Positions 1 through 13,043 of a stretch of DNA of 64,000 nucleotides are shown one piece after another. The DNA comes from Ephydatia muelleri (lineage: Eukaryota > Porifera > Demospongiae > Spongillida > Spongillidae): assembly GCA_013339895.1 (NCBI GenBank), contig JABACO010000010.1, positions 4,960,536-5,024,535 of the forward strand, in the 5' to 3' direction. A program made the position numbers and the translations under genes. A model generated the notes under the pieces. That model saw only the letters and a list, made by a program, of their open reading frames with translations, had not been told where the DNA came from and searched no databases. Positions within the stretch are counted from its first letter, which is position 1. Each line of letters opens with the position of its first letter.

Positions 1-290
1 AGCGCAAATAACCATTGTCTGATACTTCCACCATGGGAGGTGGTGGGCATGTAATAAGCCTTGAGAGCTAGATGGTTACATTATGAGGGTATGGTATTTT
101 TGAAGTGTTAAATACAGGCAGAGTCATTGAGATTCATATTTTCTGACACTGTGCTAGGTCACAGCTCTCACATCATTCTAAACATTGACTTGCAGGAAAT
201 ACACTAATACACTAATAAATCAAATGATGGATGTGTTCAAGTGCACTACCCTTCTATTTGTTGTCTACAGCTGCATGTGTTATTGTGCCA

Positions 291-3094
291 TTAAACAGTT
301 ATAACACTATTCCATATGCTGGACATGGATGGTTCCATATCCTCTCTAGTCAAAGAGGAAGGGAATGTATTAATTCCCTGATATGCACTGTTCTGTTCCA
401 ACTCAATTTGAGTGCTCTCCATTTTCCCTAGTAAAGAATGAACACCTTTGATGGTGCAATGCCAAATGTACACATTACCTTTATGTTTACATCTGATGCA
501 CACAGATGTACAGACCACAGCCACAACTGCTAACATCATAAGTGCTGATACTGCAAAGACAGTTCCATACACTGTGTGATTAATGTATTATCAATCAGTA
601 GTATACTCCAATTTCACATACAGTACACACAATCAAACGAGTCCCAAATTACAAGAGCACTGTTGAGTACCAAATTTGTTAATGTAGTATGAATATAACC
701 GCTTCTCACCTAAAGTGCTTGGAATTTCTTGTGTTTGATTAGTGTAGTATATTGGAGTCATTGTAGGAGTAGCCATGTGCATCACAGCTGTGAGAAGCTT
801 TAGTTTACATACTGTACAGACACGTCATATGCACCGACTTCAATGATCCTAACCTGATTCTGTTCCTTTCGGCACAGTATAAGTAAATGTAGTTGCATAC
901 CCATTTCCAGCTCCATTGACAGCAAAGAATGTAAACAATATTGTACCATTATAGTCCAAGATGGTCATGTTTTCCCCTCCATAACATCCAACACATGTGA
1001 AAAATGGATCCCTCAGATCAAGTGAGTAGTTACAAGATGCCAAAGGGTTGCATGTTGTTGGGTTATGTAGTGTCTTTGTGCCGTTTGTCAGATTGTTATT
1101 TAGAACATAATGGGAAATGGTGGGAGGGGTTGAAACTTGAAGAGAATCTGGTGCTACCCAGGAGAGTGTCACAGATACGTTTGAGAAATTCATTTGAAAC
1201 TGTTGTGGGAGAGGCAGTATGCCTGTGAGTATGTATAAGAGCACATTGTAAAACATGGTCATGTTTTCCCCTCCATAACATCCAACACACGTGAAATATC
1301 GATCCCTCAGATCAAATGAGATGCAAGATGCTATGCCTTACATTATAATAGACTGTACAAGCAGCTCATCTATCAGGATCAAAAGAATACATGTACATGT
1401 TCACAGTACCTTGAAGATACAGTTTCACTGGGTTACTTGACTGATGGTTAAATAATGAATCCAGCACTGTGCAGATCACTGTAATGTTGTTGTTAGCTTT
1501 GGTGGTTGGAACAGTGAGCCGAGAGAACACAGTAAGTCCATCTGGTGATATGATGAAGGGTATGTATTGTATTCCTTTATTGAGTACATAAGATGAGTTA
1601 GCTGACTGTCCATCTACTGTCCACAGAAGTGATGTTCCATTTCCATAGCAGGAGAATATAAATGTTGATGTATTATTCTCAAATGTTGTGTTACAGTAGT
1701 CTGGTGTAATGATAACATAGGCATCTACAAGAGGTAAAATAGATCCTGAAATGAAGTTATTTTGTACCTCGGAATAATAAAACAGATGCTACATTATTCA
1801 TAAATCATGACGTACATGTACTTGTAAGAGAGGGTGCGGTTTATGTGATCAATCATTGCACATTGTGAGATGAGAATTGATATTTGTTTATGGAGTCTTA
1901 AAATTCACTCAATTTAATTAATTAATATTGTTGCAATGCTTTGCATGTTCCTCTTGCAACGCTGATGCACTAAGCACTATCCAATCTAATATAAATCGCT
2001 AATACATGCTTCCTTTGTGGATGCGAGATCGATGTATGGCACAGGAGTAGAGGACATGCCTAGTGTGCCGCATTCTTTTCACATCTGTATATGTTGACGC
2101 AATACAGTGACCACGGGGGGAGGGTGGGGGGTGTGGAAGCGGGGCAAACCACGTCCCCCACACACATTTTTAACTGACTATGATTTTCGATCGGACTCTT
2201 GACAATCCATTGTATATGTTACTGCAAAAACAGCATAACAAACCACAATTAAACGAATATGGTTTTGTGTAATGGGTAATTTATTATAGTATGCATGCGT
2301 GTATGGTTGACATGCTGTTGTTGCACATAACCTTCTGCAGACACCGGACCTAATATCTCAATCTTTGTTCTGAACAAAGGCTATTGAATCTGATATGTGA
2401 ACCATTGAATACACAGACAGGACTATCAGCAATTCGCAAGCGCTTGTCAATGCTCGGTTGCTGCGACGTACTTAATTGTGGATGTGCTAGAAATCTACAG
2501 GCCTCAAGAAAGATCCGTATCATCGTGCATAAACACATAGTATACTGGTACAAACCACCATACATGTGTGGAATATCCATTGCATATTATATCTGTTTGA
2601 TTCACACATGCAGTGTTTTCGTCTGACGTACGTTTGAACATTGGCTGTAGTTTGAACTTTACGCTTTGTGCATCTATTGACGGACACAACACCCAAGAAG
2701 TACAGGAGCGCGCGCGCACACACATACACACGCACATGTGCTATCCTCAGTAAGGCTACTTAAAAACATAGCTTTGTCACCAAGAAGTTACATGTTTCAA
2801 ACAATTACATTCTTTGATCATTATCGCGGAAAAGTAAAACGTCATGAATTTAAACATGTACAGGTCCCACCTCTATTTCAGTTTACACGCCAATAGAATA
2901 ATAAGAAAGCCGACTGCTAGACCCAATAATACCAATTTTTAATCGTTTATCATCCCATCTTGTACCTGCACTGAATGCCCATGTAACGATGGATCAAAAG
3001 AATGTAACACTGAAGTACACTTACTAGCAAATCGACCATATGACATAATAGCGATGAGGAAATGGAATGAGTGATTCGCAGTCTTGCTATTCAT
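291..3094 (-). CDS. Receptor A: Ig-like + FN3-like single-pass membrane receptor, intact
   Basis: Six exons read from the minus strand: 3025-3094 (signal peptide, begins MNSKTANHSFHFLIAIMS), 1410-1724 (Ig-like), 854-1222 (FN3-like), 710-787 (stalk), 479-571 (membrane segment), 291-427 (tail). All introns are GT-AG and phase 1, and the spliced length is 1062 nt (353 aa plus stop). The Ig exon has the two cysteines (FSC, VICTV) and the tryptophan (LLWTVDG). The FN3 exon has VTLSWVAPDS and a C-x5-C pair (CNPLASC). The helix is roughly TVFAVSALMMLAVVAVVC, stopped by CIRCKHK. The tail has one ITIM-like motif, SAYQGI. A 4-bp insertion near 321-332, relative to paralogs, shifts the last codons, so the C-terminal PAYG(I/R)VL is replaced by SIWNSVITV. 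Probably a cell-surface receptor; ligand unknown. The Ig exon is too short to show as a long ORF, but its frame is open. Confidence 0.75.
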
Positions 3095-3299
3095 CCTTCT
3101 ATTAGGAACTGAAGCAAATGAATGAAATAAAATATAAAATTTTTAACTCAATTTATTCGACAACCGAATGAATAGTTCATCAACGCAAACTTCTTACCAG
3201 CCATCGTGCACTTAGGGCTTTGATATCACTATCTCCATAGAAACATTATATTCAACAACTGAAATCAATCATCAGTTGCTCGATACAACACTTGAAGCA

Positions 3300-3640
3300 G
3301 GTCGTGGGCATCACCACAGGTGCAGGCATCAGGAAAACGCGCCAAGTTGATATTCTCAATGGTAACCGGGGATTGAGTGGCAAGACAGCCAACGGGAAGC
3401 TACCCAGCAATTCCTACACGTGACACTTTGAGATATGAGTGACTACTAATTATACTGGACTAGTTCTTTGGCGTCCATCTCATTTTCTAGATTGGTTTCT
3501 AGGTGGTGTTGCACAAACTACAAAGCCACACTTTTGTCCCACCTTTATGGTAACCTGTATAGGATTGTCTCTGTGCCGCTCCACCATTCTAGCTCGATCT
3601 AGCCATCATATCTGCTCAGATGATCCTATTCTGCAGTAAC
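3300..3640 (+). pseudogene. Decayed restriction-like endonuclease fragment upstream of receptor A
   Basis: The plus-strand DNA around 3330-3400 and 3560-3630 aligns by eye with the better-preserved endonuclease relic at 33396-33830, including the Pro-Ala-Asp-Ile-Leu / Asn-Trp-Gly-Leu-Gly region and the terminal ILARSS-type segment. It is full of small indels and no longer codes. It lies head-to-head about 200 bp upstream of the receptor A signal-peptide exon, at the same place as in receptors B, C and D. Confidence 0.5.
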
Positions 3641-4043
3641 ATAATTATCACATCTATATAACGGACGAGCGGTCGTCGGCCCGCAGAACTTATATAATCG
3701 CAAGAGTCGCTTCAGTCACAACGACCTACGTGCAGCAACGCCTCAGTAAACCAGGTTTTCATGGTCATCACAGCTAACTTTGAATATGCATGGAGTCTGT
3801 CGCCAGTGCTCTTTTCAGTTTTGCATCCTTTTGAACTTGATAAACTAATAAAACCTCAACGATGCAATTTCAGGCTTTACTGAAGCTAGTTTTCACATTT
3901 TGTAATATCTTGCTTGTCTCAAGCCATGTGCCAAGTAGTCTTGGAGAATAGATGTGTGCATTATTAAACCAGTTATCTTTGTTCATGTGATCTTACTAAA
4001 TTAAGTTACTCCGACGTACTTTGATACAGATTCAGAATAGTTC

Positions 4044-4218
4044 AGCTTGGAATTGGGAATGTAGCTGCTTAAAGGTGCATTATAGATTAAGTCCGTTGAA
4101 GAAAATATTCTTGAAGGTAAACAGCTATTCATATCTTGTTGTGTGTAGTAAAAACATTGTTGTAAGATATCAATGCACTCTAGGTACCGGGAAAACGAAA
4201 CAACATTTTGTCTTGTTT
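4044..4218 (+). repeat. Dispersed repeat, copy 1
   Basis: This segment, starting GCTTGGAATTGGGAATGTAG and ending near GAAAACGAAACAACATTTTG, recurs at 46975-47140 with scattered substitutions. The second copy directly abuts the truncated end of seven-helix receptor 2. No coding frame or terminal repeat is visible. Confidence 0.65.
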
Positions 4219-4394
4219 ATTCATATACCAAAGCGAGAGGAAGTTAATTCACTTTCTAATAATAATTTCATCATAAATAATACATGACAAACTTTATCTG
4301 TGCAGATGATAGAACACTTATGAAATAAAATTCGTATGTTCTCTTAAAAAAGTTGTTGAATTGCACTACTTTGCTGGGAACAGCATTGCATGCG

Positions 4395-4438
4395 TCTCTC
4401 TTTCTCTCTCTCAATCTCTCTCTCTCTCTGTTTCCCTG

Positions 4439-4507
<69 letters not shown>
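4395..4507. repeat. (TC)n microsatellite
   Basis: A run of CT dinucleotides with a few interruptions, about 110 bp. It creates spurious Arg-Glu and Ser-Leu open frames on both strands. Confidence 0.95.
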
Positions 4508-4517
<10 letters not shown>

Positions 4518-5545
4518 TCCTCTCTGTGCGTGTGTATGCGTGCTCAAGCGTGATTGCTATTGATATTGTTAAAAGAAAAACCGCCACGCGCGATAGCCAA
4601 TAATTTCAGCAAGCGCATGAAAGAGCCAAATACAGGATTAACTTCTTGTCCAATGGACATGCAACTCCATTTCTTTACAGTTATCTGAACTGCCTATAAT
4701 TGTGTTTGCATACAATTTATACCGTAGACGTTCATGTACATGTAATGTACATGTACATGAGCGCATTTATAATATTATCCAATTATGACTTGAAAAATAT
4801 TTTAACTTACTAGCAGTAATGCGGCATAAGAATGATGAAATGTAAGAAATGGTTGTGTGTGTGTGTATGTGTGTGTGTGTGTGGCACATGATCAACATTT
4901 ACTGGGAAAGGATTCAGTGTCTTATCTTTGGTGGGGGTACGACATACATGTACTCAGTTGAGTAACATATTTTCCTGTGGTGACATACAGACACATTCAT
5001 TCATTCATTTCTAAATATGTATATCAACGTGAATATACATTTTCACCTTTGTACATTTGGGCCAATTGCTTTTCATAGAGAATGAGATGAGAATGCAATG
5101 GCTCCTCAAATACAACAGTATGCTATTGTACTGTCGACCTCATGATGCTTTTAATTCTTATAAAACCTGAAGGGTAATTATAAATCAAGCAACATATAAA
5201 ATACAACAAATTCAGCAGCACAAAGAACCATTGTCTGATACTTACACCATGGGAGGTGGTGGGCATGTAATAAACCTTGAGAGCTAGATGGTTATATTAT
5301 GAGGGTATGGTGTGTTTGAAGTGTTAAATACAGGCAGAGTCATTGAGATACGTAATTTCTGACGCTGTTCAGAGCACAGCTCTTACATCATTCTATGCAA
5401 AGTATACACATTGACTTGCAGGAAATTCATGATTGGATGATAATAAAATACAACAGTGAACTACTAATCAAACAATGCACGTGTTCAAGTGGCACTACCA
5501 TACTATTTGTTGTCTTGCAGCTGTGCAATAGTGCCATCAAACTGT

Positions 5546-7944
5546 TTATAGCACTATTCCATATGCTGGACAGGGTTCCATGTCCTCTCTAGTCAAAGAG
5601 GAAGGGAATGTATTAAGTCCCTGATATTCACTGTTCTGTTCCAGCTCAATTTGAGTGCTCTCCATTTTCCCTAGTAAAAAATGAACACCATGTGTATAAT
5701 GCTAAATTATGTATAATAAAGACAAAATATACACATTAATCTTATGCTTACATCTGATGTACACACATGTACAGAACAACCCCACAACTGCTGACATCAT
5801 CAGTGCTGATAGTTCCATACACTATATAAACTGTGTATTATGATCAATCAATAATATAATCACATTTAACATATCATACACAAAATAAAGAGTCTCCGCT
5901 TCCCAAATAAAAGTGTACTGTTGAGTACCAACTTTGTGCATTTTATATGATTATAAGCACTGCTCACTTGAAGTGCTTGGAATGTCTTGTGTTTGATTAG
6001 TGTAGTATATTGGAGTCATAGTAGGAGTAGCCATGTGCATCACAACGGTGAGAAGTTGCAATTGTAAGTTCTGTACAGATACATCATATGCAACAAAGTA
6101 AAAAATCATCAAACATCCTAACCAGATTGTGTTCCTTTTGGCACAATATAAGTAAAAGTAGTTGCATTTCCATTTCCAGTTCCATTGACAGCAAAGAATG
6201 TAAACAATGTTGTACTATTATAGTCCAAGATGGTTGTGCCATAAAATCCAACATACGTGAAAAATGGATCCCTTAGATCAAATGAGTAGTTACAAGACGC
6301 TAAAGGGTTGCATGTAGTTGGAGTATCAAATATCTTTGTACCATTTGTTAGATTGTTACTTAGAACATAATGGGAAATGGTGGGAGGAGTAGACACTTGA
6401 AGAGAATCTGGTAGGACCCTGTTTGAGAAATTCATTTGAAACCGTTGTGGTGGAGGCAGTATGCCTGTGAACATGCATAAGAGTATGTAGTACACGTTTA
6501 TAACTTCATGAGGGAAAACTGATGTGATTATCATGTGTATCGTCTATAATGTATGACATGCACTGTACATACAGCTCATCCATAAGGATCAAAAGAATGC
6601 ATGCATTTATCACAGTACCTTGAAGATATACATGTAGTTTCACAGGATTACTTGCCTGATGGTTAAATAATGAATCCTGCACTGTACAGATCACTGCAGT
6701 GTTGTTGTTAGCTTTGGTGGTTGGAACAATGAGCTGTGAGGACACAGTAAGTTCATCTGATGATGAGATGAAGGTGTGTATTGCATTCCTTTATTGAGTA
6801 TCTCAAATGTTGTGTAGTCATGGGATGGTGAAATGATAACACTGGCATCTACAAAATGTAATATACATGTAAATCCAGAAATGAAGTTATATTGAGCCAT
6901 GGAATTAATCAGTAAACAAGATACTGCATTATTTATAAATCATGAATGTACTTGTAAGAGTGCATGTGATTTATGTGATCAATATTGTGTAATGTGAATT
7001 GATATTTGTTTAAGGAAAATTTTAATGCAATGAAATACAATAATGTTGTTGCAATGCTTTGCTTGTTTCTCTTGCAGCGCTGATGCACTAATAAGCACTA
7101 TCCAATCTAATATAAATCGCTAATGAGCAGGAATAGATTGCTTCCTTGTAATTGCAATATCGATGTATGCCACGGAAGAACCAGGAGTAGAATGCTTAGT
7201 GTGCCGCATCCTTTTCACAATTTTACATTTTGCCGCAACAATCAATTTGGTAGCGAAGTAACAAATGTGACACGCTTATTGTGTAACGGAAATCGCACCA
7301 AGAAATCTGATTTGTTTATCGCTCTATTCGACCGAGAGGATAGATGTCTCAAGAAATATGTTCATCTGCATAAACACATAACTGGTACAAACAACCACGA
7401 ATACATGTATGGAATATAATTACACATTGTGTTACTGTATGGAATATCCGTTGTATGTTATACAGTATAAGTGTACGATTCGCGCAGTATTTTCCCTTTA
7501 ATTCGATGTAGGTTTGTACATTATCTATAGTTTGAGCTTACGTCCTTTGCATCTATAATGACACAATACCTATAACGTTTTAATAATTACACGAGCGCGC
7601 TCACAGACACATTTATTCGTACATGTGCTATCCCCAGTAAACATTACAAAATTTAGATTCGTATAGATCATTATATCGAACTGTAAAGCTTATAATCACA
7701 TTACAGGTCCCGCCTCTACGTGTAATTCAGTTTACACGCCAATATAGAATGTATTAGAAAGCGAACAGCTAGACTCAATAATGCTAATTGATGTTTTGAT
7801 TTGAATCTTATCCCCACTTCTTGTACATGCAATGCATGTCGTTCGATCATAAGGAATGCAATATGTACACTTACTAGCAAATCGACCATATGACATAACA
7901 GCGATGAGGAAATGGAATGAGTGGTTAGCAGACTTGCTATTCAT
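5546..7944 (-). pseudogene. Receptor B: decayed Ig-like/FN3-like receptor
   Basis: Same exon order as receptor A: signal exon 7875-7944 (intact, MNSKSANHSFHFLIAVMSYG), Ig exon about 6630-6848, FN3 exon 6123-6464, stalk ending near 5968, membrane exon about 5745-5825, tail about 5546-5677. The Ig exon has an in-frame loss of about 90 nt that removes the first cysteine and the tryptophan, and a 1-nt loss near 6775 that shifts the frame. The FN3 exon lacks the strand around VTLSW but stays in frame. The membrane exon lost about 11 nt and no longer encodes the helix. The tail would read SEYQGL and PAYGIVL. The Ig frameshift is present in both assembled copies, so it is a real lesion. Probably non-functional. 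Confidence 0.7.
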
Positions 7945-8129
7945 CCCTTAATTCTATTAGGAACTGAAGCAAATTGAGTGAAACAAAATGTTGAGGAAAA
8001 TTAATTTCTAAACTCACTTTATTAGAAACCAAATGAAGTGTTCATAAACACAAACTTCTCACCAGTCATTGTGCAATAATTATCTCGGCAAGACAGCCTC
8101 AGATACATGATATATTCAGCAGCTGAAAG

Positions 8130-8450
8130 CAAGCATCAGTGCTTCGGTAGTGGGCATCACCCACTGGCATGAGGAAAACACGTCCAGCTAATATCTTCAT
8201 TGGCAACTGGAGATTGAGCGGCAAGACAGAACAGGAAGCTTTGAGATATGAGTGACTACCTATTATAGTGGGCTCCTTTGGCGTCCATCTCCTCTTCTAG
8301 ATTAGTTTCTAGGTTGCTGCGTGCACAAACTACAAAGCCATAGTTTTGTCCCACATTTATAGCAACCTGCATAATATTGTCTCTGGTTCGTTCCACCATT
8401 CTAGCTCGATCCAGCCATCATATCTGCTCAGATGATCCTATTTTGCAGTA
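8130..8450 (+). pseudogene. Decayed endonuclease fragment upstream of receptor B
   Basis: Matches the relics upstream of receptors A (3300-3640) and C (31560-31870), including the closing ILARSSHHICSDDP-like segment around 8398-8440. It is non-coding now and head-to-head with the receptor B signal exon. Confidence 0.45.
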
Positions 8451-9860
8451 ACATGATTATTGTGTCAATTGTATATAACGGGCGCGTGGTCGTCAGCCCG
8501 CAGAGCTTATGTTATCACAAGAGTCGCTTCAGTCACAACGACGTACGTTCGTCGACCAGTAACAACGTTTGCATGGTTTTTGCCTGGTTGTCTGTCTTTA
8601 TCAGGTTCAAAAGATTCACTCACAAGACACTTCCTAAAGGACATGCACCCTGGATTTTCGCACGGCTAGCTTCACCAAGCAGGTTCTATCGTTTGTTCCA
8701 CATGTAGTACAGTTCTAGCAGCCTCGAAGTGTAGCCGTTGTATGTCGTGTCTCGGCCGCTGCCACTTGGCTAGTCTTATATTGGACGCAGCTGCTGGATT
8801 TCAGTATCCTCGCTGGTCAGCTACATGTACATGTGTGTCAACCAATATAGTAATTACGCTTCTTTATCACAGACACATCATCTTCATCACAGCTACATGT
8901 ACATGTACCTTTTAATATGCATTCTCTGTCGCCAGTGCTATTTTCAGCTTTGCAGCTTGCGTGCCCGCCTCAACCAATTCAACCCGTTGCCGAGATATCC
9001 GCGATGCATGCACCTACAACGTCCACGCCATCCACGGAGCCGTCATCAATGCGAAGTTATCCTTCTACACAGCCTACACTCAATGCCATTTTCCCAACCT
9101 CACAGAATGCAGTGGATTATAGCTGTTGTCACGAATTGTAGTACTATGTGACGCTCACATAAGAGTCTTCATGCACGTCGTGTTTTCCCACATGGTGTTC
9201 CCAAAGATTGGATCAAGAACATGCTTTGTCCATCTATGGCCCTGCCATCCACTAGTAGTATTCACGTAGTTGTATTGCCCATGCCATCACTAACCATGCA
9301 GGCATGAAGTATCTTCAATTCAGCCCACTATAGGGTGATACTTTTCAGTTGTAAAGGGTCCCAGCCTGACCAGAGAGATGAAGTAATAAAAGGTTATTTC
9401 ACCTAAAAAATTGCTTCTGATTTTTTTTCACCTTATCCATTATACCCTATATCCATACTCTAATATCACAGCTATAGGAGCCTTCTATCCCTCACACCTT
9501 GTTGATACTATAGCTGTGATACGCACCGGCATAGTACGGGCCAGCCAAGCCGCACATAAAAGTCAGTGAGGCAAAAAATAATACATTTTCCCCCTCAAAA
9601 AATTACTTCTGATTTTTATTTATTTTTTTACCTCATTTCAATGTAATGTTACATATGTGTAGCTGTGATAGGACATATAACAGATCTTGCTGTAGCATAT
9701 ACAGTATGGGCAAGCCTCACTCGTTTGAGTGAGGTAAAAAAATAAAACTTGCTATTTTTTTTTTTGTATAAAATAATAATAAAATGAAACAAACCATGGA
9801 CACATAGTATCATATACATGACATACACAAACCTTACACTATTATTGCTTTTATGTGGGA
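8450..9860. other. Interval without recognised gene
   Basis: The first part (8470-8960) is shared with the DNA upstream of receptor A. An open frame at 8917-9141 is Pro/Ser/Thr-rich (APTTSTPSTEP) and not recognised. From 9340 on, the sequence is AT-rich with short hairpins, including a perfect 14-bp inverted repeat (9464-9477 with 9508-9521, TATCACAGCTATAG). Confidence 0.5.
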
Positions 9861-11368
9861 TTCATCCATCTCTGGAACTCTATACACAATTCTGCATTGC
9901 CTTCTGCAACACTCTGTATTTTCTTTTGTAACTTTCTTTGATAACTGCTATTTTTTCTGGTTTCTTTCCAATAGTCGTTTATCCTGCTCCTTAGCAACAT
10001 TTAGTTCATGGGTGTGAAGAAGCAACTTCATCTTTTGAGCCTGTCCTATACAAAATTTAAAATTTATTCCTGCTCATTGTGAGGTTTTGAACAAAGCCAT
10101 GGTAACGTTTTATTTATTCTAGACTTAACCTTTGCATCAAAAAATCCAATGTTCACATTATGTGCATTTCTAAAATGATAATCAGCTAATCCAAGAGTTT
10201 TCTCTGCAAACATATTATGTGCAGGGGCAGAGAGCGTTTGACTTGCCATAGGTGTTGGAATGTTGGATAGATTACCCTCAATGTAATCATACATTTGTCG
10301 TTCAATTACTTCGATGATACCAGTTATAAGTCGAAACAAAATTTCATTCAAGATTGCTTTCCCAGTACATTCATTAAATTAAAATTACTTTGTAAACACT
10401 GCAGTATATCATGTGTCTCTTTGTCCAAATCTATTCCAAAAATATCTGTACATGTTGTTAAGACAAGTAATGGGCAATCCTTTAATGATTTTAGGTACTG
10501 TAAACATGTCTTAATGTATGAAATAGCATCAAGGTTAGTGATGCCTGGATTTCCATGCAGCTGTTTCATCCAAGGCCCAGTCACTAATTTTCCAATAATG
10601 CCAAGTGCTTGCAATTGCAGTAATGATTTGTCATTTCTTTTAAGTCCTTCTGTAATGCTGATCGCAAGCTAGTAGTATTCCGACATGAAGTATCTAAATA
10701 GATCAAAAGTTTTTCTCTTAAATAGTATAACACACCTGCCAGATGGAATACAACATGGAATCGGTTTCCTACATAACGCACAATGATTCCAGGCTTGATA
10801 TTTTCTTGCCTCAAAAATTGTTTAAATCCTCCTGGGTCACCTTTACCTTGTTTAAAGCACATCTTTGTCATAGCATACATAAAATTAACTGCACAACAAC
10901 CATTTCCAAATGTATCACTAGTAATATTATACTCCTTATCATATACCTTTAGTAGATCTGTGCACCTTTTGGCAATCCCATCTAGAGGGTGCACATTGCA
11001 TTTGAGCTCTAGTAGTTCAATGTCAAGTGATGATTAAAGACTCTGAACTACACAATGGTTCACTGCTACTCTGTCAGTAAGGGTGTTCTTCAACTTGGTT
11101 TGTATTGGGTCAAGTTTGTGATATTCAGCAAATGAACTTACAATAACATTAAAACAGGTCTGAATATGGGAAGCATAATCATCTGTTGTACCCCCAGCTA
11201 ATTGTAGCACATAGAAAGTGGGAGGAACTGTTGCAATGCAATTCCAAGCCATTTCTTATTGCTGAAACCTGTAGTGCATTGTCTGCACTGATATCACCAC
11301 TAAAACCTTCAATCAACTTCTTAAAATCTTCTGCAGTCTTCATCCTAATTTGGAAAAATACACACTAA
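9860..11368 (-). pseudogene. Transposase-like protein relic, superfamily not assigned
   Basis: Minus-strand frames in order: about 11186-11350 (begins MKTAEDFKKLIEGFSGDIS), 11034-11252 (LAGGTTDDYASHI, LTDRVAVNH), 10584-10994 (HPLDGIAKR, GFKQFLRQENIKPG, YVGNRFHVVFHLAGVL), 10348-10614 (QALGIIGKLVTGPW), 10064-10351 (LSAPAHNMFAEKTLGLADY) and a Lys/Glu-rich coiled-coil end near 9880-10050. The order and motifs match a family of long uncharacterised transposase-like proteins I recall from fish and cnidarians. The broken frame shows it is dead. I cannot name a catalytic triad or a superfamily. A second fragment of the family lies at 57201-57413. Confidence 0.55.
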
Positions 11369-11369
11369 C

Positions 11370-12430
11370 AGATCGTTGCAGCATGCTAACATCTTAAAAG
11401 GGTTACATATAGGGTTGTAAGCACACTGGAAAGTTGCAGTCATGCGTTAGTTCCATTTTCCGCCGCAATGTACAATATGATATCTGGGGACGAGTCACTA
11501 CCTGAGAAAATCTGGGGTATGCCTTGGGCATCGGCCAAAAATTATGGTATTTTCATAGTATGTAGATTTATAGCAAAACTGCGTTTATAAATACTTCTTT
11601 TTACGGTACCTCGAAAATAATGGTAGTCTTTATTTAGAGTTAAACTTTGTTAACGCTATAAGGTACTCAAAGGTAAGAAATGTTCTTAAAAAGTTGCAAA
11701 ACCATGTATACAGGCAGTGCTTAACCATCTAACAACGTTTGACGTAAGTTGGCTTCATGCATAGCACGTGCCATATTTAAACACATAGGCTGTGGATGAC
11801 ACTTTGGGCATCAACCAAAGTTCGTGAAATTTGAAATCCATATAGATTAAGACCTGGGAAGTACCTACATCTGATCGGTTTCCCGGTACCTCTAAAGACA
11901 AAAAAGTTCTACCAAACCTAAAGGGTACATATGTTTTCTACGCGCCAGAAATTTTGAACTAAACGTTTCAGAGCTGTGTCATAGCATAGACAATGTATCG
12001 ACATACCCATAAATCCAGAAACAGTCCACAACAGCGATCAAACGAACACAAACCAGCTTTCACTCGAATTTAATGCACCTGAACAATTTGCAACCCGCGT
12101 CACAATTTTTAATTAATATTGGATCACCAATTTTTTCGGTACTCGTACGTGAAATATGCCGGTACCTAGAGCCTATACAGGCCACCCCCTGCCATTTAAG
12201 CGATGGACAGTACGTACTGTATGAACTCGGAAGTCGGGTTATTCGTAGGCATGGGATTCCCCTATAATATCAAGAACTGCAGATTCTCCTGCTTGACAAC
12301 TCTCACGATCCCATTAATAAACCCCGCCTCCTTTTTGTCAGCTCCAAAGAATCAGGAGTTTGACTAAACGTAACACCTGTGACATTCTCTGGGCCTTCGT
12401 TTAGATAATACTGCTGTCAGAATTGCTATG
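11370..12430. other. Interval without recognised gene
   Basis: No convincing exon, RNA gene or terminal repeat is visible. Several CGGTACC-type motifs and the phrase CTTTGGGCATC recur, but no repeat unit could be defined. Confidence 0.4.
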
Positions 12431-12439
12431 GTTTGCATC

Positions 12440-12900
12440 TAGGCTTGCAGTTATGCAGACCTCACACTTGCCAACATTGTGGTACAGAAGTCACAGAGTT
12501 TGCCACTCATGGCCTTAGCTGTCGGAATAGTACAGGTCGCCATTTTTCGTCATGCTGCATTGAATGACATAATTGACAGGGCCTTATCAACTGCACACAT
12601 TCCATCACGTCTCGAACCATCAGGCCTTGCCCGAGATGGAATAATATTAGCCCTGTGGAAATGTGGACAACTCCTTGTTTGGGATGCCACATGCCCTGAC
12701 ACCTATATGCTCGATCTTATGCAACTATTGCAGTTGCAGAAGCAGGGGCAGTAGCCAACCAAGAGGAACGCAAAAAAAAAAAAAAAAAAAAGTATGCATA
12801 CCTGGGCCCTGGCCACACACCCATAGCCATAGAGTCTTCTGGTGTGTTTGGCACGGAGGCTATAAAATTCCTAAAAGATCTTAGTCATCACCTTAAATTG
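12440..12900 (+). pseudogene. Restriction-like endonuclease domain relic (RLE lineage 1)
   Basis: The plus strand reads a zinc-knuckle-like CQHC-x9-H-x3-C motif, then [41 protein letters not shown], and in another frame [12 protein letters not shown] and IAIESSGVFGTEAIKFL. This is the C-terminal CCHC plus PD-(D/E)XK-like nuclease arrangement of RLE-type non-LTR retrotransposons. One frame change follows the DATCPDTY part, and an A-run at 12772-12791 lies inside the domain. In this copy an extra T near 12546 also breaks the zinc-knuckle frame, which is open in the duplicate at 20765-21085. No reverse transcriptase is attached. Confidence 0.6.
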
Positions 12901-13043
12901 GCTTCTGGAGAGAAGGTTTTATTTATTAATTAATTAATTAAATATATTAATTCACGTACACAATATTACATGAAAAACCACAGCAAGTTAAACACACATT
13001 CTACACCGAATGGCCCTGCAGTTGGCTCTGATCAGAGTCAAAT

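Larger units (their letters stand above)
3650..5193. other. Gene-free interval with repeats
   Basis: No coding exon is recognised here. The stretch 3660-3870 is shared with the region upstream of receptor B (8470-8960). The rest holds a dispersed repeat, a TC microsatellite, a GT run near 4853-4883 and ACATGTACATGT palindromes near 4734-4760. Confidence 0.6.

Noticed and set aside
4344-4603. Arg-Glu-rich and Ser-Leu-rich open frames on both strands
   Set aside because: They are produced by the TC microsatellite; no start context or domain.
8917-9141. Pro/Ser/Thr-rich frame as a mucin-like exon
   Set aside because: No splice partners or signal peptide, and the same DNA is repeat-like upstream of receptor A.
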